Shown here: one piece after another, positions 29,669 to 37,095 of the stretch
Layout of the letters: each line of letters opens with the position of its first letter
Position numbering within the stretch: the first letter of the stretch is position 1
Origin: an uncultured Oscillospiraceae bacterium
GTDB lineage: Bacteria > Bacillota > Clostridia > Oscillospirales > Oscillospiraceae
Length of the DNA stretch: 64,000 nt
Direction of reading: 5' to 3'
NCBI GenBank assembly: GCA_947588605.1
Contig: CANPYK010000003.1
Coordinates: 55,419-119,418 of the forward strand
Program-made: the position numbers and the translations under genes
Notes under the pieces: generated by a model
Told to the model about the DNA's origin: nothing
Database searches by the model: none
Seen by the model: only the letters and a program-made list of their open reading frames with translations

Positions 29669-30222
29669 GCCGCGTCACCAGGGGTTGGTGCGGGTCATCG
29701 GAACCGTTCCCGTCCCGCACCGTGGCGCGGGCGGACACATGGGTCCGCCCCTACAGAGAGTATGGAAGGTCATACCATTCAACCGACATGGGAGGTCATT
29801 GCAACGCGGGCCGCCAAGAGAGGCGGCCCCTACGGCGTGGATTGAAACGAACCCCAAAAACTGTAGGGGCGGGTTCCAAACCCGCCCGTCCCCCGTCCCC
29901 GCCGCGCGGGCAAATTAAAGAATGCGGCGAAGCCGCAACCTTTTTCGCCCCCCTCCTCGTAGGAGGGGGGCAGGGGGGTAGCGAACGTGGGATGACAGAG
30001 CGGTCCCGACAAACCGCACCGGCCTCCTGGTTTAGAGCCCTCCCCGCGGGGCGGGGAGGGGGAGGGGTGAGGTGGGAGCCGAAGGGCTTTGGGCGGCTTC
30101 GGTGAACGCGCGCACCTCATCCGGCGCCTGCGGGCGCCACCTTCCCCACTTTGTGGGGAAGGCAAGGACGGGGGAACCCTTCCGGCGCTTCGCGTCACCT
30201 CCCCCAGGGGGGAGGTCCCCCC
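29669..30222. repeat. Intergenic palindrome island 2
   Basis: About 550 bp with no supported gene. Contents: GCGGAC/GTCCGC palindrome plus CTAC (29729-29754); a unit of about 60 bp shared with 36108-36190 (TATGGAAGGTCATACCATTC and following); GGGCCGCC/GGCGGCCC plus CTAC (29808-29833); GTAG plus GGGCGGGTT palindrome (29863-29887); a CCTCCTCGTAGGAGG unit (29945-30010); and a 127-bp BIME-like unit (30037-30163). All have copies elsewhere in the window. Confidence 0.75.
30037..30163 (-). repeat. BIME-like 130-bp repeat, inverted copy
   Basis: Reverse complement of units at 51456-51590 and 57676-57809. It consists of GGGGAAGG palindrome, GGCGCCCGCAGGCGCC palindrome, a GATGAGGT spacer, then GAGCCGAAGGGCT and GGGAGGGC palindromic ends. 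This copy is shorter in the central spacer. Confidence 0.75.
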
Positions 30223-30564
30223 TCAGAACAACCCCCCGTCCCAGGCCCAGTTCTCTACCGGGTGGAAGCTGACGTAGACCTTGTCGCCGGGAATGTCCAG
30301 CTCGTCGGAGAGGAGCTTTGTCACGGCGGCGGCCATTTTGGCGCAGTCGGGGCGGGCGGGGGAGCCGAAGGCGCTCACGGAGACGTAAGCGCCCTTCTCA
30401 AGCTTCTCGCCGGCAAACCACAGGTCCTTCCTGTCCTCGATGTTCACCATCAGCCACGTCTCCGGCTTGCGGATGCAGGTCACCGCCTTGCCAAACCCGG
30501 CCTTCAGGGCCTCCTTCTTCTCGGCCCCCACCGGGACCGTGACCTTCGCTTCGATATAGGGCAT
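30223..30564 (-). CDS. MIF-like tautomerase family protein
   Basis: 113-residue protein of the macrophage migration inhibitory factor/phenylpyruvate tautomerase family. The catalytic amino-terminal Pro follows Met (MPYIEAKVTV), and the length and PETWLMVNIED and DIPGDKVYVSFHPVENWAWDG segments fit. The substrate in bacteria is not established. ATG 30564 is preceded by TAGGAGGTCATTACA. It is the last gene of the leftward rimM operon, 23 bp after the amidohydrolase gene. Confidence 0.88.
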   Translation of the reverse strand: MPYIEAKVTVPVGAEKKEALKAGFGKAVTCIRKPETWLMVNIEDRKDLWFAGEKLEKGAYVSVSAFGSPARPDCAKMAAAVTKLLSDELDIPGDKVYVSFHPVENWAWDGGLF

Positions 30565-30587
30565 TGTAATGACCTCCTAAAAAATGT

Positions 30588-31427
30588 TTATTCCTGTAAT
30601 CCCAGGAGCCGCGAAGCGTTCCCATAGAGCACCGCCTCCAGCTCCTCCTCCGAAAGCCCCGAGGCGCGCACCGCCGCCAGGGACTCGCCCATGTCGTTCC
30701 ACGGGCTGTCGGTGCCGAAGAGCACCCGGTCCGGCCCGTGGGTCCGCACGAAGCGCACAAACCGCTCCCGGCCCAGGGCCTCGACCTCCGGGTGGGGCGT
30801 GAGCGCCCCCGCCCGGTTGCGCCAGGGGCTCAGGGCGCAGGCGGTGTCCAGATAGACCGGCGCGCCCAAAAACGCCTCCGGCCACTGGCCCAGCCCGCCC
30901 ATGTGCGCCAAAATCACCGTGGCGCCGGGGGCAGATTCGATGAGCCGCGTAAGCCTCGCGGGGCTTGCCAGGTCCTCGCCGGGGAAGTTGGGGTCCAGCC
31001 CCGCGTGGATCAGCACCGCCAGCCCCAGCTCCGCCGCCGCGTTCACGATGCGCTGATACCGCCCGTCGTCCGCCGGCGTACGCTGAAAGAGGGGGTGGAG
31101 CTTCACGCCGGGGACTTTTTGGGCGGTCAGCTCCCGCAAAACGCCCTCCGGGTCCTCGCAGTCCGGGTGGATGCCGCCGAAGGACCGCAAGCGCCCGCCC
31201 GAGGCGTTCAGCGCGGCGGCCTCGCCGTTGATGTCCTCCGTCTGCCGGGGCTTCGTCACCACCGGCTGGAGAACGGCCAAGTCCACCCCGGCGGCGTCCA
31301 TAGCTTTGAGGAGCCCCGCCTTCGTCCCGTCGGCGTAGGCCCGCATATCCGCCCCGGCGGACATCCCCGCCACAGCCCTCTGGGCAATGGCGTCGGGAAA
31401 GGTGTGGGCGTGAAAATCGATCACCAT
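30588..31427 (-). CDS. Amidohydrolase-family (amidohydrolase 2) metal-dependent hydrolase
   Basis: 279-residue TIM-barrel hydrolase. N-terminal metal motif DFHAHTFP, catalytic/metal segments KLHPLF, LIHAG and ILAHMGG, and the C-terminal LFGTDSPWND Asp are all present. The family includes decarboxylases (ACMSD-like) and lactonases, so the exact reaction is open. ATG 31427 starts 3 bp after the M29 stop, which suggests coupling. It is followed by the MIF-like gene, so the two may act on a shared small-molecule substrate; that is inference. Confidence 0.82.
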   Translation of the reverse strand: MVIDFHAHTFPDAIAQRAVAGMSAGADMRAYADGTKAGLLKAMDAAGVDLAVLQPVVTKPRQTEDINGEAAALNASGGRLRSFGGIHPDCEDPEGVLRELTAQKVPGVKLHPLFQRTPADDGRYQRIVNAAAELGLAVLIHAGLDPNFPGEDLASPARLTRLIESAPGATVILAHMGGLGQWPEAFLGAPVYLDTACALSPWRNRAGALTPHPEVEALGRERFVRFVRTHGPDRVLFGTDSPWNDMGESLAAVRASGLSEEELEAVLYGNASRLLGLQE

Positions 31428-31430
31428 AAC

Positions 31431-32663
31431 TCAAAAGGCGAAATTCCCGTCCACGAAGACGGGGATCTCCCGCCCGTCGTGGGTGGTCCCCACGATGGAC
31501 AGGTTCCTGGAGCCCACCATGAAGTCCTCGTGGGTGATGGACTGGTTGAGGCCGGCGGCCTTTCGCTGGTCCTCGGTCATGTCCGCGCCGCCCCGGACGT
31601 TGGGGTAGCTGGCGCCGAAGGCCAGATGGCAGCTGGCGTTTTCGTCGAAGAGCGTGTCGTAAAAGAGCACGTCCATTTTGGAGATGGGGGAGTCGTAGGG
31701 TACCAGCGCCACCTCGCCCAGGTACGACGCGCCCTCGTCCAGCGCGATCTCCGCCTCCAGAAGCTCCCGGTGGCGGGGGTCCTTCGCCTCCACGCCCACG
31801 ATCCTGCCGTCCCGGAAGGTGAAGGCAAAGCGGGGGATGATCACGCCGCCTACGTCGAAGGGCTTGGTGGACACCACCCGCCCGTTGACGCCGTCGCGCT
31901 TCGGCGCGGTGAAGATCTCCTCCGTAGGCATGTTGGCGTTGAAGGGGATCCCCTTGGCCGACACGGAATTGCCCCCGTCCCAGTAGTGGCCCTCCGGCAG
32001 CTCGATGACAAGGTCGGTGCCCAGAGAGTTGACATAATGCAACGATTTGAAGTTGAAGGCGGTGAGCTTCGCCTTGCGCTCGTTGAGGGCCGCGTTGTGG
32101 GCCCGCCAGGCCTCGACGGGGTCGTTGTCGGCGGTGATGCGCATGGTGGCGCAGATGGCGTCCATGAGCTTCGCCTCGGCCACCTCCTCGGGGACGCCGG
32201 GGAACATCTTTTTGGCCCAGTTTTTCTCCGGCAGGGCGGCGATGCACCACTGGACCTTGTCCGCCATCTGGAGCTCCCGGTATTCCTTGACGGCCGGCCC
32301 GAAGACGCGGCTTTGCCGGATCATACGGCTGTGGTCGATGCCGGCCATGCCGTCGGGGTCGGAGCTGTCGATGGAGAGGAACGCCGCGCCCTCCCGGGCC
32401 AGAGTGTTCATCTCGTCCGCCTTCCACGGGCGGTAGGTGTCAAAGACCTCGTCGGCGGCGTGGAGGACCGTTTCCCGGCTGATGAACTGGTCGCCCCACC
32501 ACATGACCACATCGCGGACGCCCACCCGGTAGGCTTCGCTCACCAGCATCCTGGCAAACGGCGCCTTGTCCACGGGGCACCGGATCACCAGCGTCTGCCC
32601 CGGCTGGGCGTTGATGCCCACGCTTATGAGGAGCTTTGCGTATTTCTCAAGTCTCGGATCCAT
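31431..32663 (-). CDS. Aminopeptidase, M29 family
   Basis: Metallo-aminopeptidase of 410 residues, the usual size for M29 (AmpS/PepS type). Family features: the N-terminal LLISVGINAQPGQTLVI, and metal ligands expected within ELPEGHYWDGG, KGIPFNANMPTEEIFTAPKRDGVNG, the HLAFGASYP stretch and the final HEDFMVGS. ATG 32663 overlaps the trmD 3' end by 17 bp and has a GGAGG site about 9 nt upstream. It occupies the position where rplS is usually found after trmD. Confidence 0.92.
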   Translation of the reverse strand: MDPRLEKYAKLLISVGINAQPGQTLVIRCPVDKAPFARMLVSEAYRVGVRDVVMWWGDQFISRETVLHAADEVFDTYRPWKADEMNTLAREGAAFLSIDSSDPDGMAGIDHSRMIRQSRVFGPAVKEYRELQMADKVQWCIAALPEKNWAKKMFPGVPEEVAEAKLMDAICATMRITADNDPVEAWRAHNAALNERKAKLTAFNFKSLHYVNSLGTDLVIELPEGHYWDGGNSVSAKGIPFNANMPTEEIFTAPKRDGVNGRVVSTKPFDVGGVIIPRFAFTFRDGRIVGVEAKDPRHRELLEAEIALDEGASYLGEVALVPYDSPISKMDVLFYDTLFDENASCHLAFGASYPNVRGGADMTEDQRKAAGLNQSITHEDFMVGSRNLSIVGTTHDGREIPVFVDGNFAF

Positions 32664-33423
32664 GGTTCATTTCCTCCCATTCTTCTTCTATCTCGGCAAG
32701 GAGCTTGCGCTCCTGCTTCGTGTCCTCAAATCGGAGCTTTTCGTACATATCCGGCCGCCGGAGGCGCGTGCGCAGGATAGACTGCTTGCGCCGCCACCGG
32801 GCGATGCGGGCGTGGTCGCCGGAAAGCAGCACCTCCGGCACCCGCCGGCCCCGCCACACCTCCGGGCGGGAGTATTGGGGGTACTCCAGAAGCCCCGCCC
32901 AGTGGGACTCGTTTTCAAAGCACTCCGGGTCCGGCAGGACGCCGGGAATGAGCCGGCAAACGGCGTCCGCCACCGCCATGGCGGGGATCTCCCCGCCGGT
33001 GAGGACGAAGTCGCCGAGGCTGATCTCCTCGTCCACGCACGCGTCGATGAACCGCTGGTCCACCCCCTCGTAGTGCCCGCAGACTAAGATGAGCTTGTCA
33101 TACTCCGTGGCCAGCCTTTTAGCGTCGGCCTGGGTGAAGGTCCTCCCGCAGGGGGAGAGAAAGACGGTGTGGACCCGCTCCCGGTGCGCCTTACAGAGAT
33201 ACGCCCAGCAGTCCCGGAGCGGCTGGGCCTGCATCACGCACCCGCGCCCGCCGCCGTAGGGGTAGTCGTCCACCTGACACTGCTTGTTCGTCGTGAAATC
33301 CCGGATCTGGTGGGTCTCGATGCGGATGATGCCCCGGTCCTGGGCGCGGCCCAGGATAGATTCGTTCATCAGATCCCCCACCGTGTCGGGGAAGAGCGTC
33401 ATAATGTCGATCCAGTATCTCAT
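32647..33423 (-). CDS. trmD: tRNA (guanine-N1-)-methyltransferase
   Basis: Methylates G37 of tRNAs using SAM, preventing +1 frameshifts. The trefoil-knot SAM site is seen in VCGHYEGVDQRFID and EEISLGDFVLTGGE; MTLFPD and NESILGRAQDRG mark the N-terminus. 258 residues. ATG 33423 shares one base with the rimM stop (TGATG overlap), so translation is coupled; GTG 33426 is the alternative. Its 3' end overlaps the M29 peptidase start. Confidence 0.97.
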   Translation of the reverse strand: MRYWIDIMTLFPDTVGDLMNESILGRAQDRGIIRIETHQIRDFTTNKQCQVDDYPYGGGRGCVMQAQPLRDCWAYLCKAHRERVHTVFLSPCGRTFTQADAKRLATEYDKLILVCGHYEGVDQRFIDACVDEEISLGDFVLTGGEIPAMAVADAVCRLIPGVLPDPECFENESHWAGLLEYPQYSRPEVWRGRRVPEVLLSGDHARIARWRRKQSILRTRLRRPDMYEKLRFEDTKQERKLLAEIEEEWEEMNHGSET

Positions 33424-33902
33424 CACATGCCCTCAAGAAGCCGCACCGTCACGGTCCCGGCCTCTATGTCCGCGTCCAGCAAAAATTCCTCCACCAGCGG
33501 CACGAGGATCTCCCGCTCACCGTGAATTTCCAGCACCTCCCCGCCGGGGAGGGACAGCACGTCCGTCACCGTCCCCAGCGCCGCGCCGTTTTCGTCCACG
33601 GCCCGGCACCCCACGAGATCGGCAACCAGGAACCCGCCCTCCTTCAGGGGAATGTCCTCCCGGGGCACGTACACCACATGGTTTTTCACCTTTTCGGCCT
33701 CGTCGATGGAGTCGATGCCGGAAAGCTTCACGATGGCGAACCCCTTCTGCGCCCGCCCGCGCTCCACCTGCCGCTCCACGCCGTCCACAAAGAGCCGCGA
33801 AAAACCGCACAGCGCCTGGGCCGAGTCGGCCCACGCCTCGATCTTCACCTCGCCCCGGAGCCCATGGGTATTCACGACCCGCCCCGTCTCGATAAGATCC
33901 AT
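33423..33902 (-). CDS. rimM: 16S rRNA processing protein RimM
   Basis: Assists 30S maturation by binding ribosomal protein S19. 159 residues with an N-terminal RimM barrel (ETGRVVNTHGLRGEVKIE) and a C-terminal PRC-barrel (DLVGCRAVDENGAALGTV and GEREILVPLVEEFLLD). ATG 33902 is used because GGAAGTG lies about 6 nt upstream; the open frame extends further without a site. It has its own promoter, consistent with separation from the upstream ffh-rpsP-khpA block. Confidence 0.95.
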   Translation of the reverse strand: MDLIETGRVVNTHGLRGEVKIEAWADSAQALCGFSRLFVDGVERQVERGRAQKGFAIVKLSGIDSIDEAEKVKNHVVYVPREDIPLKEGGFLVADLVGCRAVDENGAALGTVTDVLSLPGGEVLEIHGEREILVPLVEEFLLDADIEAGTVTVRLLEGM

Positions 33903-33931
33903 ATGATCACTTCCAAGCCGCGTTTTCCCCC

Positions 33932-33960
33932 ATTGTACCACACCCGCCCCGGTAAATCAA
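33932..33960 (-). promoter_or_regulatory. Sigma-A promoter of the rimM operon
   Basis: Minus strand TTGATT (33960-33955), 17 nt, TACAAT (33937-33932), with an extended TGG before the -10. Leader about 25-30 nt. Confidence 0.7.
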
Positions 33961-34054
33961 TCCCGTAAGCCTCGCGAAAAATACACGCCCCCTCACGGAA
34001 GACCGGCCGGACCGGCGCCAGGACAAAATCCCGGAAAAACCGGGAAATTTGTAC

Positions 34055-34083
34055 TTGACGGCCGATATCGGCCGGTTTTAGCA
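34055..34083 (+). promoter_or_regulatory. Putative MerR-type promoter/operator
   Basis: TTGACG (34055-34060) is followed by a perfect 16-bp palindrome CGGCCGATATCGGCCG (34059-34074), then a T-rich TTTTAGCA that could serve as -10. A palindrome between -35 and -10 is the classic MerR operator layout, and the next gene is MerR-like, so autoregulation is likely. The exact -10 is uncertain. Confidence 0.55.
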
Positions 34084-34107
34084 TCAAGATGGAAGGGGAA
34101 AAAGAAA

Positions 34108-34560
34108 ATGTGTTGTTTGGAAAAGGATCTGAGGACGGTGGGCGAGGTGGAAAAGCTCACCGGGATCCCCCGCCGGCGGGTGAAATACTTCATCGAGCGG
34201 GGCATCCTGCGTCCATCCGGCCGGTCAGAGGGGGGCTGCTGGTTGTACAGCGAGGCGGACGTGGAGCGCCTGCGCCTGGTGTGGCTGTGCAAGGAGCTGG
34301 AGACCCCGGACGAAGTCCTGAAGGCCATGCTGTCCGACCCCGAGTACCCCTGGCTTGCCGAGCTGGACCGCCGGATCGCGGCCCTGGGCGAGCGGCGGAC
34401 GCAGTGCGAAAATAAGCTCCTGGCGGCCCTTTTCCTGAAGGACCGGGCCTCCCGCGGCGACATCCCCACCCTCGAGGAGCTCTGCCGCCAGGTCCAGGCC
34501 ATCCTCACCGGCCCGGATCCCGTTTCACAAAACAAAAAAAGTCTGGAGGTCGTCCCATGA
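34108..34560 (+). CDS. MerR-family transcriptional regulator
   Basis: 150 residues. Residues about 8-75 form the MerR winged helix (RTVGEVEKLTGIPRRRVKYFIERGIL then WLYSEADVERLRLVWLCKEL), followed by a helical dimerisation segment and a short C-terminal region without the Cys pattern of metal-sensing MerR proteins. ATG 34108 follows GGAAGGGGA. Its stop overlaps the lipoprotein start (ATGA at 34557), so both are made from one message. It probably controls its own operon through the palindrome at 34059. The signal is unknown. Confidence 0.85.
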   Translation: MCCLEKDLRTVGEVEKLTGIPRRRVKYFIERGILRPSGRSEGGCWLYSEADVERLRLVWLCKELETPDEVLKAMLSDPEYPWLAELDRRIAALGERRTQCENKLLAALFLKDRASRGDIPTLEELCRQVQAILTGPDPVSQNKKSLEVVP

Positions 34561-35468
34561 AAAAACTCATCGCTCTCATCCTCACCCTGCTCCTCCTCCT
34601 GCCCACCCTCGCCTCCTGCGGCGAGGACCCTGACCCACCAGACCCGCCCGACCCGCCCCGCGAGTCGACCCGCGTCCCCAAGGATATCCACGTGGAGGGA
34701 GAAGAGGACACTGTCCCCGAGGAGACGGAACCGGAGAGCAAGCCCGCGAACGAGGCCCATATTCCAGTGGAGATCAAACCGTCTCCTGACAAATACACCT
34801 GGTATATCAAGGATTATGTGGGTAAAAACGCGGCGTCCTTCGGGTACACCTCCTTTTCAAAGGATAGAATGGATAGGTATGGAGCTGCCGTCGTAAAAAT
34901 AGTCTTTGTGGCGAAGGACGGAACGTATGTGGATATCAGCGATGAAGAAGTGTTAAAGAAGTATGTTGTCACGGCGCAAAATATAGAGCCGAATACCGAA
35001 ATGAAGCTCAGCTATATGAAGGACAGCAGAGGAAGAGAAATTGATTATTTTGCGGCATATCAGAGCATTGAAACAATCGTACTGGCCGTTAAAGAAAAAG
35101 GAGACAAGGACAAGGAAGTCCAAAAGCTTACGGCAATTAAACCGTCTCCCGACAAATACACATGGTATATCAATGATTATGTGGGCAGAAACCTGCTGAC
35201 CTGCGGGTATACGGCTTTTGGCGGAACACGGAGAGATTCCTATGGCAATTGCAGCCTGGAGCTTATTATCAATTCAACGGACGGCGCATTTATCGACTGT
35301 GAGGATCCGGAGGTTTTAAAGCAATATGTTGTGATAAGTCAGGATATACCGCCCAATACCGAACTGAAGCTGGAATATTTGAAATTGAGCAACGGAGAAG
35401 AAACAGAAAATATCGTCTCAAGCAAGAACATAGCGGACATCTCGCTGACTGTCACGCCAATAGGATAA
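34557..35468 (+). CDS. Lipoprotein with two tandem PASTA-like repeats
   Basis: 303-residue lipoprotein: lipobox LASC (Cys21), a Pro/Asp-rich then Glu-rich linker (about 22-72), and two repeats of about 110 residues (73-182 and 194-303). Each begins IKPSPDKYTWYI-DYVG and later has KQYVV/KKYVV and PNTE-KL-Y segments. The DYVGKN start and PNTE-KL end resemble PASTA domains; this is a resemblance, not proof. Base composition changes sharply: up to about 34780 it is GC-rich like its neighbours, while the repeats (34800-35465) are AT-rich, so the gene looks mosaic. It overlaps the MerR gene by 4 bp. Confidence 0.75.
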   Translation: MKKLIALILTLLLLLPTLASCGEDPDPPDPPDPPRESTRVPKDIHVEGEEDTVPEETEPESKPANEAHIPVEIKPSPDKYTWYIKDYVGKNAASFGYTSFSKDRMDRYGAAVVKIVFVAKDGTYVDISDEEVLKKYVVTAQNIEPNTEMKLSYMKDSRGREIDYFAAYQSIETIVLAVKEKGDKDKEVQKLTAIKPSPDKYTWYINDYVGRNLLTCGYTAFGGTRRDSYGNCSLELIINSTDGAFIDCEDPEVLKQYVVISQDIPPNTELKLEYLKLSNGEETENIVSSKNIADISLTVTPIG

Positions 35469-35494
35469 AACATTGAAAAAATAAGGAGGACAAC

Positions 35495-36001
35495 ATGAAA
35501 ACACAAACATTATCCCGGCTCGTTGGGGTGATTTGCGCGGTGGTGACGGTGGCCTGCCTCTTCCTGCCGCTGTTCGTGGGAACGGAGGACTACCTGGACT
35601 ACCTGGACTATTACCCCGAGGACTATGTGGACGAGAGGACGGGAATCAACGTCCACGAGACGGCCAGCGTTTCGCCGGTGGATTACGGCCGGCTTTACGG
35701 CCGGATATTCGACGGCGCGGAAGCGGCGGTCTACATCGGCCTTACGGCGTTCCTCGCCGGCGCGGCTGTGCTGACGCTGCTCTTCGCGGCCCTCAACAAG
35801 CCCGTCGCCATGATGATCTTCGACATCCTCACCTTCACCGCCATGCGGATCATGGTCTACGACCTGGACGGCCGGGGCGTCTGCCCCGGCGCCCACTGGC
35901 AATGGGGCATCTCCTTCTATCTCCTCCACATCTTCACCGTCCTCGCTCTCGCCGCCGCCATCTGGATGCTGGTCACAAAGATCCGGTCCAAGCGCCTGTA
36001 G
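35495..36001 (+). CDS. Four-helix membrane protein, unknown
   Basis: 168 residues with about four hydrophobic segments (about 8-28, 73-97, 100-118, 134-160). An acidic, Tyr-rich loop lies between helices 1 and 2 (DYLDYLDYYPEDYVDE). ATG 35495 has AAGGAGG about 6 nt upstream. Base composition is GC-rich again, unlike the end of the lipoprotein gene 26 bp before it. I do not recognise the family. It is the last gene of the MerR unit and may work with the lipoprotein at the envelope. Confidence 0.7.
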   Translation: MKTQTLSRLVGVICAVVTVACLFLPLFVGTEDYLDYLDYYPEDYVDERTGINVHETASVSPVDYGRLYGRIFDGAEAAVYIGLTAFLAGAAVLTLLFAALNKPVAMMIFDILTFTAMRIMVYDLDGRGVCPGAHWQWGISFYLLHIFTVLALAAAIWMLVTKIRSKRL

Positions 36002-36494
36002 TGGCCGCCTCTCTTGGCGGCCCCTGCCCACGATAATCGACATTTCCCATTTTATCGGAACCGTCCCGTCACGCGACCCCGCGCGGGCGGACACATGGGT
36101 TCGCCCCTACGGAAAATATGAAAGGTTATCCCATTCAACCGACATCGGAAACCATCGAAACGCGGGCCGCCAGGAGTGGCGGCCCCTACGGCATTTATCG
36201 GGGGCAATCCGAAACCTGCAACGTGGGCCGCTGTGGGCAGCGGCCCGTACGGCAAGTCATTTTTGCCCCTCCTAGGCTGCGGGGCCACCCCTTTTTCCGA
36301 AAAAGGGGTCGGGGGAACAAGGTTGCGGCGCTTCGCGCCGCCTTTAAAAAAATTGCGCCGCAAAGCGGCGCAACCTCTTTCGCCCCCTCCTCGTAGGAGG
36401 GGGGCAGGGGGGCAGCGAAGGGCGGACGACAGAGCGGCATCGAAAAAAAGGGCGGGTTTGGGACCCACCCTTACGTTGTTTTACTAAGAAATAC
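36002..36494. repeat. Intergenic palindrome island 3
   Basis: About 490 bp with no supported gene. Contents: GGGCGGAC/GTTCGCCC plus CTAC (36085-36110); a TATCCCATTCAACCGACAT unit shared with islands 2 and 6; GGGCCGCC/GGCGGCCC plus CTAC (36164-36189); GGGCCGCTG/CAGCGGCCC plus GTAC (36225-36250); a CCCCTTTTTCCGAAAAAGGGG palindrome with GCGGCGC hairpins (36281-36372); CCTCCTCGTAGGAGG unit (36380-36442); and a degenerate GGGCGGGTT palindrome (36450-36474). Confidence 0.75.
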
Positions 36495-36523
36495 TTGACA
36501 AATTGCTTATTTTGTGGTATAAT
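36495..36523 (+). promoter_or_regulatory. Orphan perfect-consensus promoter, copy 2, antisense to khpA
   Basis: TTGACA (36495-36500), 17 nt, TATAAT (36518-36523), with TGTGG before the -10. Transcription would start near 36530 and run antisense into khpA (stop at 36545), then rpsP and ffh. The surrounding 55-60 bp closely match the minus-strand sequence at 26941-26995. Confidence 0.7.
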
Positions 36524-36544
36524 ACGCTTACCGGGAAAGCCAAC

Positions 36545-36775
36545 TTATTCGACGATATCGACGCTGATGTGCTTGCCCTGGCGTTGCGCCACGGAGCGCA
36601 TGAGGGTGCGGATCTCCTTGGCGATCTTCCCGTGGCGGCCGATGACCTTGCCCATATCGGCGGGAGCGACCCGCAGCTCAAAGACGGTCTTGTCCCCGTC
36701 CTCGCGCTCGGTGACCGTCACGTCGTCGGGCGAATCCACGAGATTTCGCGCGATATAGAGCAGAAGTTCCTTCAT
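36545..36775 (-). CDS. khpA: KH-domain RNA-binding protein KhpA
   Basis: 76-residue RNA-binding protein (YlqC/KhpA) with one KH domain, including the signature VIGRHGKIAKEIRTLM. KhpA acts with KhpB/Jag in RNA-based control of cell growth in Firmicutes. ATG 36775 is 12 bp after the rpsP stop in the leftward operon. In related genomes rimM follows directly; here it is replaced by the MerR unit and repeat island 3. Confidence 0.94.
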   Translation of the reverse strand: MKELLLYIARNLVDSPDDVTVTEREDGDKTVFELRVAPADMGKVIGRHGKIAKEIRTLMRSVAQRQGKHISVDIVE

Positions 36776-36787
36776 GGGCCGTCACCC

Positions 36788-37027
36788 TCAAAGGACGCCG
36801 GCGTTCTTGAGAAGCTTCTTCACCGTATCGGTGGGCTGGGCGCCGTTGCGGATCCACTCCTTGGCCTTGTCGCCGTCGACTGTGACGGTGTTGGGCTCGG
36901 TGCGGGGATCGTAGGTGCCAAGCTCCTCGATGAACCGGCCGTCCCGGGGATACCGGGAGTCCGCCACCACGATACGGTAATAGGGAGCCTTCTTGGCGCC
37001 CATCCTGCGAAGTCTGATCTTGACCAT
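36788..37027 (-). CDS. rpsP: 30S ribosomal protein S16
   Basis: 79 residues, start [25 protein letters not shown] (quoted parts are the S16 signature), ending [13 protein letters not shown] 37027 follows GGAGGTAAACACA; the open frame extends five codons further without a site. It lies between ffh and khpA in the usual order. Confidence 0.97.
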   Translation of the reverse strand: MVKIRLRRMGAKKAPYYRIVVADSRYPRDGRFIEELGTYDPRTEPNTVTVDGDKAKEWIRNGAQPTDTVKKLLKNAGVL

Positions 37028-37095
37028 TGTGTTTACCTCCAAAATGTTGTAAAAAAATTTTTATCTCAATTATCTCAAGGATAAATGATGGACTT

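Noticed and set aside
29623..30105. Short open frames in the repeat islands (also near 26993, 36118, 46221, 54769)
   Set aside because: They are made of palindromic repeats, differ between islands in frame and length, and lack ribosome sites or family matches.
36503..37084. Rightward ORF downstream of the orphan promoter at 36495
   Set aside because: It is the antisense of khpA and rpsP, has no ribosome site and no family resemblance; the coding signal is on the minus strand.
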